Source: CAZKEW01 sp964580435
GTDB lineage: Bacteria; Acidobacteriota; Aminicenantia; Aminicenantales; UBA8522
Assembly: GCA_964580435.1 (NCBI GenBank)
Contig: CAZOKP010000005.1
Coordinates: 1 to 64,000, forward strand
Direction of reading: 5' to 3'
DNA: 64,000 bases
Positions 41,462-51,183 of this stretch are shown here, in pieces. A model generated the notes under the pieces. The model saw only the letters and a program-made list of their open reading frames with translations, did not search any database and was not told where the DNA came from. The first letter of the stretch is position 1; each line of letters begins with the position of its first letter. Position numbers and translations under genes: made by a program.

Positions 41462-42739
41462 ATGAAAAAAAATTCCCTTCTTCTCTTTTGCTTTGTTCTT
41501 TTGTCGCTCCAGGTCAACGCCGCGATTCTAAAAATTACGGTCGACGCTCCCATCCATCCCATCTCTTCTGAGTACATTATCAAGAGCATCGAACACGCGG
41601 AGAAAGAAAACGCCGGTTTGATCATCCTGGTCCTGAATACGCCGGGAGGTCTGGATTCCTCGATGCGGGAGATCATCGCGAAAATTCTCGTCTCCAAAGT
41701 GCCGCTGGCCACTTACGTGAGCCCGAGCGGCGCTCGGGCCGCCTCGGCCGGTTTTTATATCGCCATCGCTAGCGATCTTTTCGTGATGGCTCCAGGGACT
41801 AGCACGGGGGCCGCCCATCCGGTCGGGGTTTCCCTCACCGGCCAAGGAATGGACAAGACCATGGAGGAGAAAGTCACCAATGACGCGGCTGCCTATATCA
41901 AAACCCTGGCTGAAAAAAGGGGAAGGTCCGTCCAGCCGTCGGAAGACGCTGTCAGGAAAAGCCTCTCTTATACAGAAAAGGAAGCCTTCGAGCTCGGGTT
42001 GATCGACCTCGTTGCCAAGAACGAGCAGGAGATCATCGATCATTTTGACAATAAAATCATCAAGCGATTCAACGGCGAAGACCTGCTGTTGCATCTCAAG
42101 GACGAACCCATCATTGAAATCCCGATGTCGACCAGGCAGAAGTTTCTTCTCACCATTTCCAACCCTAACCTGGCTTACATCCTGCTTATGCTCGGGCTTC
42201 TCGGCCTCTATTTTGAGTTTTCTAACCCCGGGGCCATTCTGCCCGGGGTTATGGGAGGCATCTGTCTGCTTCTGGCCATATTCTCTTTCCAGATTTTGCC
42301 CATCAATTATGTCGGGCTCCTGCTCATCCTGCTGGCTATCGGGTTGTTCATCTTGGAGGTCAAGGTCCATAGTTATGGAATTCTTTCCGTCGGAGGAATA
42401 GCGGCTATGGTCATCGGGTCCATCATGCTTATCAATGCGCCTATTCCGGAGCTCAGGCCCAGCCTTAGATTCGTCATTCCTGTGGCCGTCAGCTTTGGGG
42501 TGGTCTTTTTGTTCCTCGTCTTCCTGGTGATCCGGGCCCACGCCAAAAAGGTCCAAACGGGGAAGGAAGGGCTCATCGGCGAAATCGGTGTCGCTGAGAC
42601 CGACCTCAACCCGGAGGGGAAGGTCTTTGTCCATGGGGAGCTGTGGAATGCCGAAACGACTGGAGAGATCCCCAGGGGCAGCCGAGTCAAGGTCATCCAG
42701 GTCTTGAACGGCCTTAAGATACGCGTGCAAAAAATCTGA
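41462..42739 (+). CDS. NfeD-family membrane-bound serine protease (ClpP-class)
   Basis: 425 residues: signal peptide (KKNSLLLFCFVLLSLQVNA), a ClpP-like protease domain (about 22-220) with LVLNTPGGLDSSMREI, catalytic Ser in SGARAASAGFYIA and a probable general-base Lys in the DKTMEEKVTNDAA stretch, four TM segments (about 235-355), and the C-terminal NfeD OB-fold (about 365-425, GLIGEIGVAETDLNPEGKVFVHGE). Acts at the membrane with the SPFH protein encoded next (25 bases downstream), a conserved pairing. ATG 41462 (not 41429) follows from the promoter position. Confidence 0.93.
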   Translation: MKKNSLLLFCFVLLSLQVNAAILKITVDAPIHPISSEYIIKSIEHAEKENAGLIILVLNTPGGLDSSMREIIAKILVSKVPLATYVSPSGARAASAGFYIAIASDLFVMAPGTSTGAAHPVGVSLTGQGMDKTMEEKVTNDAAAYIKTLAEKRGRSVQPSEDAVRKSLSYTEKEAFELGLIDLVAKNEQEIIDHFDNKIIKRFNGEDLLLHLKDEPIIEIPMSTRQKFLLTISNPNLAYILLMLGLLGLYFEFSNPGAILPGVMGGICLLLAIFSFQILPINYVGLLLILLAIGLFILEVKVHSYGILSVGGIAAMVIGSIMLINAPIPELRPSLRFVIPVAVSFGVVFLFLVFLVIRAHAKKVQTGKEGLIGEIGVAETDLNPEGKVFVHGELWNAETTGEIPRGSRVKVIQVLNGLKIRVQKI

Positions 42740-42764
42740 CTTGACATAGACTGAGGAGGTCAAA

Positions 42765-43529
42765 ATGATTACTTTTCCTATTATCGTCGTCGGTTTTGTC
42801 GTCCTATATTTGTTGAACTCGATCAAAATCTTAAGGGAATATGAACGCGGCGTTATCTTTCGCCTGGGACGCGTCCTCCCCCATCCCAAAGGCCCCGGTC
42901 TTATTTTTGTCTTTGCTCCGATCGACAGGATGATCAGGGTCAGCTTGAGGATTATTACCCTGGACATCCCGCCGCAAGATGTCATCACCAAGGACAACGT
43001 CTCGGTCAAGGTGAATGCCGTCGTATATTTCCGCGTCATGGACCCGCTCAAAGCGATCATCGAAGTCCAAGATTATCTTTATGCGACCTCCCAGCTTGCC
43101 CAGACGACCTTGCGCAGTGTGCTCGGCGAGGTCGAACTCGACGACCTCCTTTCTAAGAGAGAGAAGCTCAATGCCCAGCTCCAGGACATTCTGGACAAGC
43201 ACACCGATCCCTGGGGGATCAAGGTCCAGCTCGTCGAAACAAAGCACGTTGACTTGCCCGACAACATGGTCAGGGCCATTGCCAAGCAGGCCGAGGCGGA
43301 AAGAGAAAGAAGGGCCAAGGTCATCCATGCCGATGGAGAGTTCCAAGCTGCTTCCAAGCTGACCGACGCCGCAGAGATCATCTCTCGAAATCCGCAGGCC
43401 CTTCAGCTACGCTATCTCCAGACCCTCACGGAGATCGCCGTCGAGAAGAATTCGACGATCGTCTTTCCCCTGCCCATCGAAATTTTGAAATCTTTTGGCT
43501 ATGAGAAAGCGAAGTCCGAGAAACCATGA
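42765..43529 (+). CDS. slipin/stomatin-family SPFH membrane protein
   Basis: 254 residues: N-terminal TM (ITFPIIVVGFVVLYLL), then the SPFH domain with RPGLIFV-like VLPHPKGPGLIFVFAPID, LDIPPQDVITKDNVSVKVNAVVYFRV and a C-terminal coiled coil rich in EAERERRAKVI. Forms oligomeric membrane scaffolds and partners NfeD protease. RBS GAGGAGG. The stop overlaps the next start (ATGATGA). Confidence 0.94.
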   Translation: MITFPIIVVGFVVLYLLNSIKILREYERGVIFRLGRVLPHPKGPGLIFVFAPIDRMIRVSLRIITLDIPPQDVITKDNVSVKVNAVVYFRVMDPLKAIIEVQDYLYATSQLAQTTLRSVLGEVELDDLLSKREKLNAQLQDILDKHTDPWGIKVQLVETKHVDLPDNMVRAIAKQAEAERERRAKVIHADGEFQAASKLTDAAEIISRNPQALQLRYLQTLTEIAVEKNSTIVFPLPIEILKSFGYEKAKSEKP

Positions 43530-44161
43530 TGAAAAACAGAGAATTCAGAGAATTGCAGGTCTCCAGTACTCAGCTGGCCATTATATTTCTGGGGATTCTG
43601 ATCATCGGGGTCATCATCTTCCTGCTTGGAGTTTCTGTGGGGAAAAAGCACGCTAAAATCGCCCAGAAATCGAACCTCATCGCCCAGCAGCAGCCTGAGC
43701 AGGTCAAAGAGAAGATATCCCTCCCGGAGACAAAGCCGTTGCTGCAGCCCGCCAAGACATCCACGAGGCAGGCTGCCCCCGGTCAAAAACAGGCCCCCGT
43801 CGAAAAGCCCAAGGAAGAGCCAAAAGCAGCTCTTAAAGTCGAGCCCGAGAGAGAAACGGACAAGAAGGTGGAGCCCAAGCTGGAGGCAAAGGTCACCGAG
43901 AGTGTTCCCGCAGCGAAAACGAACCTTTATTACGTCCAAGTCGGTGCGCTCGCAGACAGGCCGGCTGCTTTATCCACGGCCCAAAAATTCAAGACTCAGG
44001 GCTACCCGGCCCTTATTTTAGACCCTCTCCCCACGGACAGAAAGCCTGTTTTCCGGGTGAGGATTGGGGGATTTCAAACCAAGGAAGAAGCAGAATCCGC
44101 CAGAACAAAGTTAGCCTCAGCGGCCGGAAGGAAAACAGATTATTTCATCGTCAGAGATTAA
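43526..44161 (+). CDS. SPOR-domain membrane protein
   Basis: 211 residues: one TM (LAIIFLGILIIGVIIFLLGV, about 16-36), a long Pro/Lys/Glu-rich periplasmic linker, and a C-terminal SPOR domain (about 135-211, YYVQVGALADRPAALSTAQKFKTQGYPALI and FRVRIGGFQTKEEAESARTKL) that binds denuded peptidoglycan glycans, often at the division site. Coupled to the slipin gene; lnt follows after 14 bases. Confidence 0.9.
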   Translation: MMKNREFRELQVSSTQLAIIFLGILIIGVIIFLLGVSVGKKHAKIAQKSNLIAQQQPEQVKEKISLPETKPLLQPAKTSTRQAAPGQKQAPVEKPKEEPKAALKVEPERETDKKVEPKLEAKVTESVPAAKTNLYYVQVGALADRPAALSTAQKFKTQGYPALILDPLPTDRKPVFRVRIGGFQTKEEAESARTKLASAAGRKTDYFIVRD

Positions 44162-44175
44162 AGAATCCAGCGGCC

Positions 44176-45717
44176 ATGTCCTTTCTATTAGCCTGTTTAA
44201 GCGGCGCGCTTACGGCTTTCTGCTTTCCCAAGATCAATTTATTCTTTCTGGCCTGGGTTTGTCTTATACCCCTGTTCTTTTCTCTGCTTAGAAAAAGGCC
44301 TGGGCGGTCATTCTTTCTGGGATTCTCGGGGGGTTTTGTCTATTACGCCATCCTGCTCTATTGGATCCCAGCGGTTCCGGCGCATTACGGCAATCTTTCT
44401 GCGATATTGAGCTTTCTCATATACCTTCTGCTTATCATTCTGATGGCCCTCTCCTGGGCAGGCTTTGCCTTTATTTTTGCTGCGCTGCGCTCAGCCTTCC
44501 CTCAGTCAGGCTTCATTTTGGCGCCTTTCATCTGGGTTGCCTTTGAATATATCTTCACCTTTTTCCTGACCGGTTTTCCCTGGGGCCTTTTGGGCTATAG
44601 TCAGGTAAAAAATATCGCCTTTCTCCAGACGGCCTCAGTGGCGGGAGTATACGGGCTTTCCTTCGTGCTCGTCCTCCTCCAGAGCTTTTTTGTCCTGTCC
44701 CTAAAAAGCCGGAAGAGATGGCCTTTTTCCTTGGCCCTGGCGGCTGTTCTGGCTGTCCATTTGGCCGGCTTCCTCAGCCTCAAGGTCCCCGCCCCTTCGA
44801 AAGACACTTTCAAAGCGGCTGTGCTTCAGGGGAACGTTTCCTCGGACATTTACTGGGACCGCATTTCTGCGCCCGAGATCGAGGGCCTTTTCAAACAGCA
44901 TCTCGACCTTAGCCGCCAGGCCTATCTGCAGGGGGCCAGGCTGATCATCTGGCCGGAATTTTCCGTCCCTCTCTGTTTTAGCTGCAACGAACCGCTCTAC
45001 AGGTCTTTTAAGGAGACGCTTTTTCAATTTGTCAGGGAGACAAAGTGCACACTCCTTCTCGGCACCAACGAAACCGCTTCCGAAGGCGGTGAACTCCGTT
45101 ATTTCAATACAGCCCTCTGCCTCAGCCCCGACCTCTCCATGACGCAATATTACAAAATGCATCTCGTTCCCTTTGGCGAGTACACTCCCTATAAGAAAAT
45201 ATTCTCTTTTATTGAAAAGGTGACTCACGCGATCGGGGATGTAACTCCTGGCAAACAGCATGTCCTGCATTCTTTCGAGGGGAAAAAATTCGGTTCCCCT
45301 ATCTGCTATGAGGTCATCTTTCCCAAGCTTGTTTGCAAATTTTCGGAAAAGGGCGCCGAATTCCTCGTGACCATCACCAACGACGGTTGGTATGGAACAA
45401 GCCCGGCTCCTTACCAGCATTTCTTGATTGCCGTGTTCAGGGCGGTTGAGAACAGGCGTTTCCTGCTACGGGCCGCGACAACGGGCATAAGCGGAATCGT
45501 CGACCCCTGCGGGCGGATTCTCTCCCGCTCAGAGCTCATGACCCAGACCTATTTGACGGGAGATATTACGCCCCTTAAAAAACTCTCTTTCTATGCCCGC
45601 TTTGGCGACGTGCTTCCCGTCCTGAGCTTGACTTTGACCTGCATCTTCTTTATTCTGGCCTTGGCAAAGAGAGCCGATGAAAGAAAAAAAGCAGACCGCA
45701 GCAGACAAGTCATCTGA
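44176..45717 (+). CDS. lnt: apolipoprotein N-acyltransferase
   Basis: 513 residues, inner membrane: about six N-terminal TM segments then a periplasmic nitrilase domain. Catalytic triad is visible: Glu in IIWPEFSVP, Lys in YYKMHLVPFGEYTPY and Cys in GSPICYEVIFP. Adds the third acyl chain to lipoproteins, consistent with the lipobox proteins in this window. Its 3' end overlaps the start of prfB by 41 bases in another frame. Confidence 0.95.
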   Translation: MSFLLACLSGALTAFCFPKINLFFLAWVCLIPLFFSLLRKRPGRSFFLGFSGGFVYYAILLYWIPAVPAHYGNLSAILSFLIYLLLIILMALSWAGFAFIFAALRSAFPQSGFILAPFIWVAFEYIFTFFLTGFPWGLLGYSQVKNIAFLQTASVAGVYGLSFVLVLLQSFFVLSLKSRKRWPFSLALAAVLAVHLAGFLSLKVPAPSKDTFKAAVLQGNVSSDIYWDRISAPEIEGLFKQHLDLSRQAYLQGARLIIWPEFSVPLCFSCNEPLYRSFKETLFQFVRETKCTLLLGTNETASEGGELRYFNTALCLSPDLSMTQYYKMHLVPFGEYTPYKKIFSFIEKVTHAIGDVTPGKQHVLHSFEGKKFGSPICYEVIFPKLVCKFSEKGAEFLVTITNDGWYGTSPAPYQHFLIAVFRAVENRRFLLRAATTGISGIVDPCGRILSRSELMTQTYLTGDITPLKKLSFYARFGDVLPVLSLTLTCIFFILALAKRADERKKADRSRQVI

Positions 45718-46814
45718 GCTTGAAGCAGAGATCAAACAACATCTGCTCAAGTTTGAAGAGCTCAGAGGCTTTCTTTGACATAGCCAGCAAAAAAGCCGAA
45801 GCCCAAGCTATCCATAAAGAGCTTACTTCGCCGGACACCTGGCAGGATCAAACAAAGTTCCAATCCCTGCAGCAGAAAAAAAAGAAGTTAGACCGGGGCC
45901 TACGTTTTTTCTCCGGCCTGGAGGAAAAAAAGGAAGAAGTCGAAGTCCTCGCTGAGCTGGCCGCGGAGGGGGAAAATGTTGCTGAAGACCTCGAGCGAGC
46001 CTTGACTATATTCGGGAAAAAACTTGAAGAAGCCGAACTTCAAACCCTTTTTTTTGAGGAAGATGACGGCAGGAATGCCATCCTGACGATCCATCCCGGG
46101 GCCGGTGGGACCGAATCACAGGACTGGGCCCAGATCCTCCTCAGGATGTACCTTCGGTACGCCGAACGCATTGACTATAAGACTGAGGTCCTCGATATCA
46201 TGCCCGGCGAGGAAGCCGGGATTAAAAGCGTTACCGTCCGTGTGGAAGGCGACTATGCTTACGGCAACTTGAGCCAGGAATCCGGGGTTCATCGCCTTGT
46301 CCGGATCTCGCCTTTTGACGCCAATAAAAGGCGCCACACCTCTTTTGCCGCCGTGTTCGTTTTCCCTGAGGTCGAGGAGGATATTGCCATCGCTATCAAT
46401 CCCGAGGACCTGCGGATAGACACTTACCGGTCCTCGGGCCGGGGCGGCCAGCACGTCAATGTCACCGATTCGGCCGTCCGCATCACCCATATTCCTACCG
46501 GGATTGTCGTCCAGTGCCAGAGCGAAAGGTCTCAACACAAGAACAAAGCGGCCGCGCTGAAGGTCCTCAAGGCCCGGCTCTATGAAAGGGAGAAGAAAAA
46601 GCAGCTTGAAAAGTTCGAAAAAATGGAGGAATCCAAGTCGGATATCGCCTGGGGCAATCAAATCAGGTCCTACGTTCTCCACCCCTACCGGATGATCAAA
46701 GACCTGCGCACGAAAGTAGAGACCGGGGATGTCGATAAAATCTTGGACGGCGAGCTGGACGAGTTCATCAAAGCCAGCCTTGTCCTGAGAAAAAAATCGG
46801 CGCAAGCGTCCTAA
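45677..46814 (+). CDS. prfB: peptide chain release factor 2, with programmed +1 frameshift
   Basis: The zero-frame ORF starts at ATG 45677 and stops after 33 codons at TGA 45776-45778 (LRGFL, then stop); the rest of the protein (345 residues) continues in the +1 frame from GAC 45777. The site AGAGGC-TTT-CTT-TGA-C matches the classical RF2 autoregulatory slippery sequence with its upstream Shine-Dalgarno-like AGAGG. The body has SPFDANKRR (tripeptide anticodon) and GRGGQHVN (GGQ). RF2 recognises UGA and UAA; low RF2 lets the ribosome shift. Total about 378 residues. The ATG lies inside the end of lnt. Ordinary gene prediction would wrongly start at 45720. Confidence 0.92.
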
Positions 46815-47086
46815 CCCTTCGGTTTTTTCTTCAGCTCGTCCCAGGTCTGTCCTCTATCCTCAAGGCTCACGTGTCCCAGGGCCAGCCGTCTTGGCTCCGT
46901 AAGACCCTCAGATCTCGACAAGCCTCTCAAATTTTTCTCCCGCTCTTATCGTCGGCTCCATCTTTTCTCCCCCTTGAATTCTTCCGCATAAAAAAGTAAT
47001 ATAGCCTTCTAAGAACATAACTTGGGCCCGAATAAATATTAATTCCTGCTTGCCCGATAGAGATAAAATCAACCAAGAGGATGATA
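46815..47086. other. intergenic region, about 270 bp, with a possible gene relic
   Basis: No intact gene. On the minus strand 46812-46928 is open for about 38 codons and reads like a protein C-terminus (LALGHVSLEDRGQTWDELKKK). The region nearer to 47087 is AT-rich and probably carries the promoter of the DUF1844 gene (TAAAAT near 47064). Confidence 0.35.
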
Positions 47087-47413
47087 ATGTCGGAAAAAGA
47101 TTCTTCAGAGAAGGACCCGATAAAATCGGAAAACGGAGAATCCAAGAAGGAGTTCCTTCCGCCCCTCGATTTCAGTTCCATCGTCTTTCCGTTTTATACC
47201 CAAGCCCTGTTCAAGATGGGCATCCTGGAAGACACGACTGAGCCCAAGGGCGAAGAGAATGTGGAATTGGCCCGCCGGCTGATCGATATCCTTGACCTCC
47301 TGAAGGACAGGACCAAGGGAAATCTCAATCCTGATGAGGAGAAATTCCTCCAATCGTGCCTCGAACAGCTGAAGATGCATTACTTGGAGAAGGCCAAGAT
47401 CATTAAATACTGA
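47087..47413 (+). CDS. DUF1844 protein
   Basis: 108 residues. The conserved part is FLPPLDFSSIVFPFYTQALFKMGILED followed by ELARRLIDILDLLKDRTKGNLNPDEEKFLQSCLEQLKMHY, matching DUF1844 of Acidobacteriota and related phyla. Charged N-terminal 25 residues. ATG 47087 is placed seven bases behind AGAGG; ATG 47081 is too close. Four bases upstream of ribF. Function unknown. Confidence 0.85.
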   Translation: MSEKDSSEKDPIKSENGESKKEFLPPLDFSSIVFPFYTQALFKMGILEDTTEPKGEENVELARRLIDILDLLKDRTKGNLNPDEEKFLQSCLEQLKMHYLEKAKIIKY

Positions 47414-47417
47414 AGCC

Positions 47418-48344
47418 ATGCAGGTCTTTAAAGGACTCGATCGCTGGCCGCCTCCAACCCGTCCTGCGGCAGTAGCAATAGGGAACTTCGACGGCGTTCA
47501 CCTCGGGCATCAAAAGATTCTGCGGTTCCTCGTCGATAGAGCCAGGGAGAGGCGACTTTATTCTCTTGTCCTGACATTCTCCCCCCATCCAGAAAGAGTT
47601 CTAGGCAGGAGCCGCATCGCCATGATTCAAACCCTGGCCCAGAGACTGGCGCGAATAAGGGCGCATGGCATCCAGGCCATTGTCGTCACGCCTTTCGACC
47701 GGAGGTTCTCGAGCTTGTCAGGCCAGGAATTTGTTCGGGAAATCATTGTCCGCTCTCTCCGAGCCAAGGAGGTTATTGTCGGGGAGAATTTCCGTTTTGG
47801 CCGCAACCGCTCCGGCACGATCGATGACCTTCGGCGACTCGGTTCAAGACTCGGATTTATCATTCATCCGATCCCGGCCGTTGCCCATAACGGCCAGGTC
47901 GTCAGCAGCAGTCTCATCCGGCTCCTCCTTGCTCAGGGGAAAATTAAAAACGCCAATGCCCTCCTGGGCCGGCCTTACGAAATCGATGGGACGGTCATAA
48001 AAGGTGCCTCGAGAGGGACATCTCTCGGGTTTCCCACCACCAACACTCAGACAATCAATGAAATCACGCCAGAAGGCGTCTTTTTCACAGAAGCACAAAT
48101 CAGCCGCCGGAACTATCCTTCCGTGACCAATATCGGGACTCGTCCGACGTTCGGAGAGCACACGCTTGAGATTGAATCCTTCCTTTTGGATTTTCAAGGA
48201 AATGCCTACCGAAAAAAGATCAGGCTTCGCTTTCTCAAAAAGCTCAGGGCTGAGCGAAAATTCCGCACCTCGCAAGCTCTGGTGAAGCGGATCCGTCAAG
48301 ATATTGCCGCTGCCAAGAAATTCTTTGCTCACAGAAAGGATTGA
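47418..48344 (+). CDS. ribF: bifunctional riboflavin kinase/FAD synthetase
   Basis: 308 residues. Nucleotidyltransferase domain (about 15-175) with AIGNFDGVHLGHQKIL and SSSLIRLLLAQGKI; flavokinase domain (about 185-308) with GASRGTSLGFPTTNT and IESFLLDFQGNAY. Converts riboflavin to FMN and FAD. Co-transcribed with the DUF1844 gene. Normal length. Confidence 0.95.
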   Translation: MQVFKGLDRWPPPTRPAAVAIGNFDGVHLGHQKILRFLVDRARERRLYSLVLTFSPHPERVLGRSRIAMIQTLAQRLARIRAHGIQAIVVTPFDRRFSSLSGQEFVREIIVRSLRAKEVIVGENFRFGRNRSGTIDDLRRLGSRLGFIIHPIPAVAHNGQVVSSSLIRLLLAQGKIKNANALLGRPYEIDGTVIKGASRGTSLGFPTTNTQTINEITPEGVFFTEAQISRRNYPSVTNIGTRPTFGEHTLEIESFLLDFQGNAYRKKIRLRFLKKLRAERKFRTSQALVKRIRQDIAAAKKFFAHRKD

Positions 48345-48404
48345 CTTTTTTCCCCGCTTGGTGCATTTTCATGGGAGATTCGTCAAGAATTTAGGAGACT
48401 GCTC

Positions 48405-48959
48405 ATGGACGAAAAAATCAAAGCCAGGGTCATGGACGCCGGCAAAATTAAAAGATCCCTTGACCGGATGACGACCGAGATCCTGGAGCGGAACCGCAAC
48501 CTGAAAAACCTGGTGATCGTGGGCATAAGAACCAGGGGAATTTATTTGGGCAAGCGTATATCCCAGCTGATCAAAGAGCTTGAAAAAATCGATATTCCCG
48601 TGGGAGTTTTAGACATCACTCTCTACCGGGATGATTTCTCCGAGCTCGAAACTCAGCACATGGTCCAAAAAACGGAAATCGACTTTCCCATTTCCAAAAA
48701 AGATGTTCTTCTCATCGACGATGTCCTTTTTACAGGACGGACGATCAGGGCGGCCATGGACAGCCTTTTTGACCTGGGACGACCGCAAAGTATCCAGCTT
48801 CTTGTGCTCATCGACCGCGGACACCGCGAGCTGCCCATTCGCGCAGACTATACGGGAAAAGTCCTTCCCACGTCCAAGAGGGAGATCGTCCAGGTAAGGC
48901 TCATGGAAATCGATGAGACGGATGAGGTCCTCATCACCGAGTCCGCCAAGCTCGAATAG
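48405..48959 (+). CDS. pyrR: PyrR bifunctional regulator/uracil phosphoribosyltransferase
   Basis: 184 residues with the PRPP loop VLLIDDVLFTGRTIRAA, the IGIRTRGI-type VGIRTRGIYLGKRI and LIDRGHRELPIRADY. It heads the pyrimidine cluster pyrR-pyrB-pyrC, its usual position. No antiterminator/terminator hairpin pair is visible in the 60-base leader, so classical attenuation upstream of pyrR is not supported here. GGAG precedes the ATG. Confidence 0.94.
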   Translation: MDEKIKARVMDAGKIKRSLDRMTTEILERNRNLKNLVIVGIRTRGIYLGKRISQLIKELEKIDIPVGVLDITLYRDDFSELETQHMVQKTEIDFPISKKDVLLIDDVLFTGRTIRAAMDSLFDLGRPQSIQLLVLIDRGHRELPIRADYTGKVLPTSKREIVQVRLMEIDETDEVLITESAKLE

Positions 48960-48966
48960 GAGACGC

Positions 48967-49908
48967 ATGTTGGAATTTAAGCAGAGACATCTCCTGGGCA
49001 TTCAGAATCTCGACGTCTCGGATATCATGACGATTTTGGATACTGCTGAATCCCTGGCCGAGATCTCCACCCGAGAGGTCAAAAAAGTCCCGACCTTGAG
49101 AGGCAAGACCGTCGTCAACCTGTTTTTTGAGCCGAGTACGAGGACGCGCAGCTCCTTTGAGCTGGCCGCCAAAAGACTGAGCGCCGACATCATCAACTTC
49201 AGCCAGCAGACGAGCAGCGTGGTCAAGGGAGAGACATTGAAGGACACGGTTCTCAACCTTGAGGCCATGAACCCCGACGCCCTGATCATCAGGCACTCAT
49301 GTTCTGGGGCTCCCTACTTCGTTTCGACATTCTGCCGCTCTCACGTCATCAACGCGGGTGACGGATCGCACGAACATCCTACCCAGGCCCTGCTCGATGC
49401 CTTCACCATAAGGCAACAGAAGAAAAGCTTCAAGAACCTTAAGGTCGTTATCGTTGGCGACATCCTGCACAGCAGGGTGGCCCGCTCGAACGTCTTTCTA
49501 CTTCAGAAAGTGGGAGCTCAGGTGACTCTTGTCGGCCCCCCTCCTCTTCTTCCGGCAGAGTTCAAGAATTTCGGCACGCAAATCTCTTACGACCTGGACA
49601 GAGCTCTGGAAGGGGCGGACGTCATCATGATGCTTCGCATTCAGAAGGAAAGGCAGAAAGCCAACTTCTTTCCGTCCACTCGAGAATACCGTAACCTCTA
49701 TTGCCTGACAGAAAAAAGATACTGTCTGGCCAATAAAGATGCCATTATCATGCATCCAGGCCCGATTAACCGCGGAGTGGAAATCTCCTCGGAAATGGCC
49801 GATTCGGTGAAATCAGTCATCTTGAAACAAGTCGAAAATGGGATCTCGATTCGGATGGCTGTCCTCTATCTTCTCTTAGGAGGAAAAGAGCGTGAGACTG
49901 CTGATTAA
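48967..49908 (+). CDS. pyrB: aspartate carbamoyltransferase catalytic subunit
   Basis: 313 residues. Carbamoyl phosphate site FFEPSTRTRSSFELAAKRL, HPTQALLDAF, aspartate loop MMLRIQKERQ and MHPGPINRGVEI. Catalyses the committed step of pyrimidine synthesis. ATG 48967 with GGAG; seven bases after the pyrR stop. No pyrI regulatory gene next to it. Confidence 0.96.
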   Translation: MLEFKQRHLLGIQNLDVSDIMTILDTAESLAEISTREVKKVPTLRGKTVVNLFFEPSTRTRSSFELAAKRLSADIINFSQQTSSVVKGETLKDTVLNLEAMNPDALIIRHSCSGAPYFVSTFCRSHVINAGDGSHEHPTQALLDAFTIRQQKKSFKNLKVVIVGDILHSRVARSNVFLLQKVGAQVTLVGPPPLLPAEFKNFGTQISYDLDRALEGADVIMMLRIQKERQKANFFPSTREYRNLYCLTEKRYCLANKDAIIMHPGPINRGVEISSEMADSVKSVILKQVENGISIRMAVLYLLLGGKERETAD

Positions 49909-51172
49909 AAACGGAAGAGTCGTTGACCCCTCTTCTGGGATAGATGAGACCCTGGATATCCTTGTCGACAGGGGTAAGATCGTCGACCTCAGAGCCAAGA
50001 TCGAAGCAGATAATGCCCAGGTCGTCGATGCTTCAAGGCTCGTCGTGGCTCCTGGTTTCATCGATATGCACGCCCATCTCAGAGAGCCCGGTCAGGAAGA
50101 CAAGGAGGACATTTTCACGGCCTCCCTTGCTGCCGCCAAAGGAGGGTTCACTTCTCTCTGTGCCATGCCCAACACCCATCCGGTCAATGACAGCCGAGGT
50201 GTGACGGAATATATCCTTTCCGAAGCGAACAAGAGGGCCCGAGTGAATATCTTCCCGGTCGCAGCCATCACCATGAACCTCAAGGGAGAGGAGCTTACGG
50301 ATATGGCCGATCTTGTCAGCGCCGGCGCCGTGGCCTTCTCTGACGATGGGAAGTGTATCCAGAACAGTCTTGTGATGAGACGGGCTCTGGAGTACTCGAA
50401 TTTCCTCCAGGCGCTAATCATTGACCATTGCGAGGATTCGAGCCTCAGCCAGGACGGGCTCATGCATGAGGGCTTCTCTTCTCATCTCTTCGGGCTCGAA
50501 GGCATCCCCGCCTCAGCCGAAGATATAATGGTTGCGCGGGACGTCATCCTGGCCGAAGCGGCGAACGCCCGAATCCATATCGCTCACCTCAGCACTCGCG
50601 GCGCCGTTTATCTCGTTCGGGAAGCCAAGAAAAGAAAAGTCAAGGTCACGGCCGAGGTCACGCCGCATCATTTGATCCTCACCGACTCAGCTCTCGAGAG
50701 CTACAGCACCAATCTTAAGGTCAATCCTCCCTTGCGTGGCCAGGACGATGTTCAGGCCCTTCTAGCTGCCGTCAAGGAAGGCGCGATCGATGTCTTCGCC
50801 ACCGACCACGCGCCCCATTCACCGGAGGAAAAGGACGTCGAGTTCGACCGGGCACCGTTTGGCATCAACGGCCTGGAGACAGCGGTTTCTTTGCTCTTGG
50901 ACAAATTGGTGAACAAAAACATCATCTCCTTGCCGCGGTTCGTGGAGATGATATCAACCCGGCCGGCCCAGATCCTGGGCCTCAAGGATAAAGGCCGCAT
51001 CGCAGCGGGCGCGGATGCAGACCTGACCATCCTCAACCTGCACAAAGAGGTCGTTGTGGACGTCCATGGATTTCTCTCCAAAAGCCGGAACAATCCCTTT
51101 CACGGCTGGAAGCTGAGAGGAGCTCCAACAATGACAATCGTCGCCGGAAAGATCGTTGATCCCTGGTCATAA
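49892..51172 (+). CDS. pyrC: dihydroorotase
   Basis: 426 residues, amidohydrolase type I dihydroorotase: GFIDMHAHLREPGQE (HxH), IIDHCED, HIAHLSTRGAV, and FATDHAPHSPEEK with the catalytic Asp. Cyclises carbamoyl aspartate. Starts with GTG 49892, eight bases behind AGGAGG, overlapping pyrB by 17 bases. Confidence 0.96.
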   Translation: MRLLIKNGRVVDPSSGIDETLDILVDRGKIVDLRAKIEADNAQVVDASRLVVAPGFIDMHAHLREPGQEDKEDIFTASLAAAKGGFTSLCAMPNTHPVNDSRGVTEYILSEANKRARVNIFPVAAITMNLKGEELTDMADLVSAGAVAFSDDGKCIQNSLVMRRALEYSNFLQALIIDHCEDSSLSQDGLMHEGFSSHLFGLEGIPASAEDIMVARDVILAEAANARIHIAHLSTRGAVYLVREAKKRKVKVTAEVTPHHLILTDSALESYSTNLKVNPPLRGQDDVQALLAAVKEGAIDVFATDHAPHSPEEKDVEFDRAPFGINGLETAVSLLLDKLVNKNIISLPRFVEMISTRPAQILGLKDKGRIAAGADADLTILNLHKEVVVDVHGFLSKSRNNPFHGWKLRGAPTMTIVAGKIVDPWS

Positions 51173-51183
51173 GCCCCAAAAAT

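Noticed and set aside
45720..46814. prfB starting at 45720 or prfB as a frameshifted pseudogene
   Set aside because: The zero-frame start at 45677 and CTT-TGA-C are the known programmed frameshift of RF2; the gene is functional.
48345..48404. PyrR-type attenuator in the pyrR leader
   Set aside because: Only 60 bases, no pair of alternative hairpins and no T-run.
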